Source of the DNA: RQOF01 sp964461135
GTDB lineage: Bacteria; Calditrichota; Calditrichia; RBG-13-44-9
Assembly (NCBI GenBank): GCA_964461135.1
Contig: CAYWTB010000002.1
Location: forward strand, 62,001 to 126,000
DNA length: 64,000 nt
Reading direction: 5' to 3'
This document shows, piece by piece, positions 60,748 through 64,000 of this stretch (position 1 is its first letter; the number at the start of each line of letters is the position of its first letter). The notes beneath the pieces are model-generated. The model saw only the letters and a list, made by a program, of their open reading frames with translations. It was not told the origin of the DNA and ran no database searches. Made by a program: the position numbers and the translations under genes.

Positions 60748-62922
60748 TTAATCTTCATCTTCGGAAATGCCAATTTTCTTTAGCATTTCCTGAATTTCCG
60801 GATTGGCCATAAATAATTTCCAGATTAACCCGGAACGGTAATTTTCAATCATAACCGTTATCGGCGCCTGATTTAGTCCCATGTAAATATCCGCTACCCA
60901 GTTTTGTGACAGATTAAATGCATCCCTGAAACCGTAAATACCCCAAAGCTTATCCCCGAGATCAAAATAAAAATGTTTGAGCACTGTTATGGACTCATCC
61001 GGAGTATAAGGAAAGGAGGAGAGCGCACCGGTAGGTGTAATCGTACCATTATCCATCCGGAGAACTGGCTCATGCGCTTTGTATCCCCAGGGATCGTCAC
61101 TGGCCGTCAGCCCCCAGCAATGCTCACCATAACCGGTGAAGTGCCCAGGATTTTCAATACAATACGCCTGGTTAATCAGGGCAATATTTCGGTTGTTACG
61201 GAAATAATTCGTATAACGATCATTTTTCCTGTGCGGGTCAAATCCCATAAAGGAATAATGCGTAAAAAATAGTGGACCGCCGCTCCCCACAGCGACATCC
61301 AGTTTTATACCATAATAGATATTACCATTTGCATAGTGATCCCCTTCCTGCGTCTTTCCCCAATTTCGCCGGTATTGAACAGCCCTGTCGGACTGCCCTG
61401 CCCATCCCGAATAATACATGTCCGGGGAAACAGCATGCATAGGAGAAGCCATGGCCAGAAGATACACAATCATGGTTTCGTTCCAGCCAACCAGCGGATG
61501 ATTAATGTGCCATTCATAATCAGGCGACCAGTGCCAGAAAAGAAAATTGCTGTCAGGCGTACGTCTGTACCAATCCCATTCCACAGATTCCCACAAGCGG
61601 GTAATACCGTCCCGGATTTCCTTCTCTTCATTTGTTCCTTTCTGAAAATACTGGCGGGCAACCAGTAATCCCTCCATCAGGAATGCGGTTTCAACCAAAT
61701 CGCCGCCATTGTCAAATTTCCCGAATAAAGGAATGACTTTTCCTGTATTACCATCCATAAAATGTGGCCAGACGCCATGAAAACGATCCGCTTTCTCCAG
61801 AAAATAAACAATTTTGATCATTCGTGAAATCCCCTGTTCCCGGGAGATAAAACCACGATCGATACCGGTAATGATTGCCATAATTCCAAAACCGGAAGCC
61901 CCCGTGGCTACCAGATTTTCATCACCGGGGATATTTTCGAGAGCAAGGCCCGCCAACGGATGAGCCGATTCCCAGTAATAGCGAAAACAGGCTTCCTGAA
62001 CCATCGTCAAAAGTTCATCATCCGACATGGAATAAGTAACGGCTACGGCTCCTGCGGAAAGGACCGATTCATTATAATTCAGGTCAATTGCACTAATTTT
62101 GTAATAAGCTTTTCTTTTTGTCTCTCCGATAAAATCGGAATAGCGGTGGAACCTGCCTTTTTGAATGCCCACCGGCCGGAAGGATTTTCCATCAACTGAG
62201 CGGTAAATTTTATAAACCTGCAGATCATCTTCCCGGTTTTCATTCCAGGTTAAATCGATATGATGGTCATAAGGCCGGGCAGAAAGTCCGGTTGGTACGA
62301 CAGGTGATTTTTTATCCGTAGCGTTGCCGTTGTAGATCTTAATTTCGTCCAGATAGAGCGTGTGCTTCTCTTCATCAGAAGTCCCCTGCGAAAAACAGAT
62401 AGTTTTAATTCTGTGCAGGTTGGTTTTCTTATTCCCTTTACTGAATAATTCCAACGGAATTTTAATTTGCTTCCATTCTTCGGAGGGTAGTAGGTCTACA
62501 TTATCTTTCAGATTAACTTTTGCTGAAACTGCCCCCTGCAAATCTTCTACAGAAACTTCAGGAAATTCCTTCCCCCTGATTTCTTCCTCCGAAAAGCACC
62601 AGAGCGAAAGTGTGTCACCTTCAAAATTAATATCCCGGTTTCTCCATTTTCCGATTTTAATGTCAGCCTGCCACTCCCCTCCTTTCGCGGATATCCATTC
62701 CAGTTTCAGGGAATTGGGTGGATTGAAAAAATGTTCATTCTCAACCGGAAGTTTCCCGTCCACGAGAAGAAGGAAACCGGGAGGTGAAAACTCTCCCCGC
62801 GAATAGAAGTACGAGCTGTCAGTGAGACTGTTATCGAAAAAGACGTGTTTGTTATAATCCGATTGGGCAGTAAGTAAATGTGCTCCCAACAAAATAATCA
62901 TGAAAAATATTTTCAGTTTCAT
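60748..62922 (-). CDS. GH144-like beta-1,2-glucanase without sorting tail (probably periplasmic)
   Basis: The start is set at 62,922, where GAAGGAG precedes the ATG and a clean signal peptide begins (KLKIFFMIILLGAHLLTAQ); the frame extends to 62,964. The 724-residue product has the same order as the protein at 45,467-47,881: CBM-like jelly-roll, fibronectin III (SARPYDHHIDLTWNENREDD), and an alpha/alpha barrel with GASGFGIMAIITGIDRGFIS, EWDWYRRTPDSNFLFWHWSP, WNETMIVYLLA and LTASDDPWGYKAHEP. It lacks the YPNPFN tail and ends ISEDED. I infer a periplasmic enzyme trimming imported oligosaccharides, perhaps exo-acting. Confidence 0.85.
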   Translation of the reverse strand: MKLKIFFMIILLGAHLLTAQSDYNKHVFFDNSLTDSSYFYSRGEFSPPGFLLLVDGKLPVENEHFFNPPNSLKLEWISAKGGEWQADIKIGKWRNRDINFEGDTLSLWCFSEEEIRGKEFPEVSVEDLQGAVSAKVNLKDNVDLLPSEEWKQIKIPLELFSKGNKKTNLHRIKTICFSQGTSDEEKHTLYLDEIKIYNGNATDKKSPVVPTGLSARPYDHHIDLTWNENREDDLQVYKIYRSVDGKSFRPVGIQKGRFHRYSDFIGETKRKAYYKISAIDLNYNESVLSAGAVAVTYSMSDDELLTMVQEACFRYYWESAHPLAGLALENIPGDENLVATGASGFGIMAIITGIDRGFISREQGISRMIKIVYFLEKADRFHGVWPHFMDGNTGKVIPLFGKFDNGGDLVETAFLMEGLLVARQYFQKGTNEEKEIRDGITRLWESVEWDWYRRTPDSNFLFWHWSPDYEWHINHPLVGWNETMIVYLLAMASPMHAVSPDMYYSGWAGQSDRAVQYRRNWGKTQEGDHYANGNIYYGIKLDVAVGSGGPLFFTHYSFMGFDPHRKNDRYTNYFRNNRNIALINQAYCIENPGHFTGYGEHCWGLTASDDPWGYKAHEPVLRMDNGTITPTGALSSFPYTPDESITVLKHFYFDLGDKLWGIYGFRDAFNLSQNWVADIYMGLNQAPITVMIENYRSGLIWKLFMANPEIQEMLKKIGISEDED

Positions 62923-62976
62923 CAAAGACACTCCTTCCAATACCAGAAAAAAGTATCCGGCCAATAAAGCCTGGAA

Positions 62977-64000
62977 TTACTGAACAAGTTCAAAGGAAGC
63001 GGAGATGACATCTTCGGAATTACCACCTACCATCACATCAAACATACCCGGTTCAATAATTTTTTTCATATTAATATTATAGAATGACAACATATCCGGT
63101 ATAATAGTGAACGCAATGGTGCGGATCTCTCCCGGTTTTAATTCAGTCTTTTGAAATCCCTTCAATTCCTTTAAAGGCCTGGTTACGCTAGCTACCCGGT
63201 CACGCAGGTAAAGCTGGGCAACTTCAGAACCTTCCATTCTGCCCGAATTCGTAATATCAACTGAAACAATGATATTCTCATTTAAGTGAGTTTGCGAAGG
63301 ATTCACTTTTACGTTGGAATAGACAAACTTGGTGTAGCTCAACCCATACCCAAACGGGTAAAGAGGGGTAACCGGAGAATCTATATATTTTGTGGTAAAT
63401 TTATTATGTGGGTTAAAAGGACGACCGGTGGATTTATGGGAATAATAAATGGGAATCTGTCCCACGGATCTCGGGAAGGTTACCGGAAGTTTGCCGGACG
63501 GGTTGTAGTCGCCGAACAGAACATCCGCAACTGCATTTCCCGCCTGATCACCCAAGAACCACGCCTCCACAACACCGGGAATGTTTTCCGAAATCCAGTT
63601 AACAGTCAGCGGACGACCATTGATTAACACGACCACAACCGGTGTTCCTGTCGCATGAATCTTTTGCACCAGTTCCTGTTGCACACCCGGTAAATCCAGT
63701 TCTGCACGGCTGGCCGCTTCCCCGCTCATAGATTTTGATTCTCCAACCACCAGAACCACCACATCCATATCTTTTGCTACACGGACTGCCTTATCGATTT
63801 CATTGCGACCATTGCCGGTAATCTCACAACCTTTAACATAGTGTACCTTCGTTCCCGCCGGAACTTTCCACCGGATTCCTTCCAGGATGGTAACAACATT
63901 ATTTATTACAGGCTCACAAGTCCATGTGCCCAGCATTTCATCCCGGTTATTCGCCAGCGGGCCGATAACAACAATGGATTTTACATCTTTTTTCAAGGGA
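62977..64000 (-). CDS. GH3-family beta-glucosidase (C-terminal part; 5' end outside window)
   Basis: About 340 residues of the C-terminal half are visible. They include the GH3 C-terminal alpha/beta sandwich (VVVLVVGESKSMSGEAASRA, LDLPGVQQELVQKI, PVVVVLINGRPLTVNW, EAWFLGDQAGNAVADVLFG, YNPSGKLPVTFPRSVGQIPI) and the fibronectin-like tail (TPLYPFGYGLSYTKFVYSNV). This matches BglX-like enzymes. The catalytic Asp lies in the missing N-terminal domain. It precedes the GH144-like gene by 54 bp and probably splits sophorose or longer beta-1,2-oligosaccharides to glucose in the periplasm. Confidence 0.92.
   Translation of the reverse strand, partial: PLKKDVKSIVVIGPLANNRDEMLGTWTCEPVINNVVTILEGIRWKVPAGTKVHYVKGCEITGNGRNEIDKAVRVAKDMDVVVLVVGESKSMSGEAASRAELDLPGVQQELVQKIHATGTPVVVVLINGRPLTVNWISENIPGVVEAWFLGDQAGNAVADVLFGDYNPSGKLPVTFPRSVGQIPIYYSHKSTGRPFNPHNKFTTKYIDSPVTPLYPFGYGLSYTKFVYSNVKVNPSQTHLNENIIVSVDITNSGRMEGSEVAQLYLRDRVASVTRPLKELKGFQKTELKPGEIRTIAFTIIPDMLSFYNINMKKIIEPGMFDVMVGGNSEDVISASFELVQ

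Noticed and set aside
1..64000. CRISPR array or defence island
   Set aside because: No regularly spaced direct repeats with unique spacers and no cas-like genes were seen; the only longer repeats are the two MITE copies.

Overview
The window looks like a chromosome fragment from a bacterium of the Fibrobacterota-Chlorobiota-Bacteroidota (FCB) side of the tree, probably an uncultured lineage such as Marinimicrobia, Calditrichota or KSB1. The support is a PorV/PorQ-type outer-membrane protein, secreted proteins ending in type IX-like sorting tails (motif QNYPNPFN), TonB receptors with a carboxypeptidase-regulatory N-terminal domain, a tricorn protease and a yicC-gmk-coaBC-udg-dnaB gene row. The exact phylum is an inference.

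Region 1 (1-10,990, all leftward) is a phage-like early module. It holds a Sak4-like ATPase, a DUF669/SSB-like protein, a putative winged-helix replication protein, a DnaC-like loader, a UvrD helicase carrying a 148-residue mini-intein, a RuvC-like resolvase, five small genes (two with Cys clusters, two that are paralogues), its own DNA sliding clamp, and the start of a large protein with an FTGWGGL motif. A 16-bp near-palindrome recurs in its gaps. A tRNA-Pro(CGG) gene at 11,145-11,219 has its 3' end facing this module.

Region 2 (11,450-29,000) is an apparent light- and oxygen-stress region. It has a dicarboxylate/amino-acid symporter, a pterin dehydratase, a broken peroxiredoxin, cytochrome bd (cydAB), a photolyase, GTP cyclohydrolase II, a CarH/LitR-type B12 photoreceptor-repressor, and a carotenoid operon: cyclase, two CrtI-type desaturases, phytoene synthase, acyltransferase, glycosyltransferase, CruF-type hydratase and CrtW ketolase. 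Iterated 9-bp repeats (consensus RAGCGATWT) lie against the -10 elements of the ribA and crt promoters, overlap the carH promoter and recur inside the crt cluster. They are candidate CarH operators. The predicted pigment is a monocyclic keto-carotenoid glycoside, possibly acylated.

Region 3 (29,250-37,600) is housekeeping: yicC, gmk, coaBC, udg4, dnaB and a tricorn-type protease. Two tandem paralogous lipoproteins follow on the opposite strand.

Region 4 (40,500-64,000, leftward) is a glycan-utilisation locus: GH3, two GH144-like enzymes, a LacI regulator with its operator, a secreted CBM9-like protein, a TonB receptor, a large Ca-motif surface protein, a PorV/PorQ protein, a GH94 phosphorylase, a GH2 enzyme and a PpiC-type lipoprotein. 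GH144 together with GH94, GH3 and GH2 points to beta-1,2-glucan (sophoro-oligosaccharides). There is no SusD, so the TonB, large surface protein and PorV trio may be an alternative uptake complex. Two near-identical 149-bp MITE-like repeats sit directly upstream of two of the glycosidase genes.
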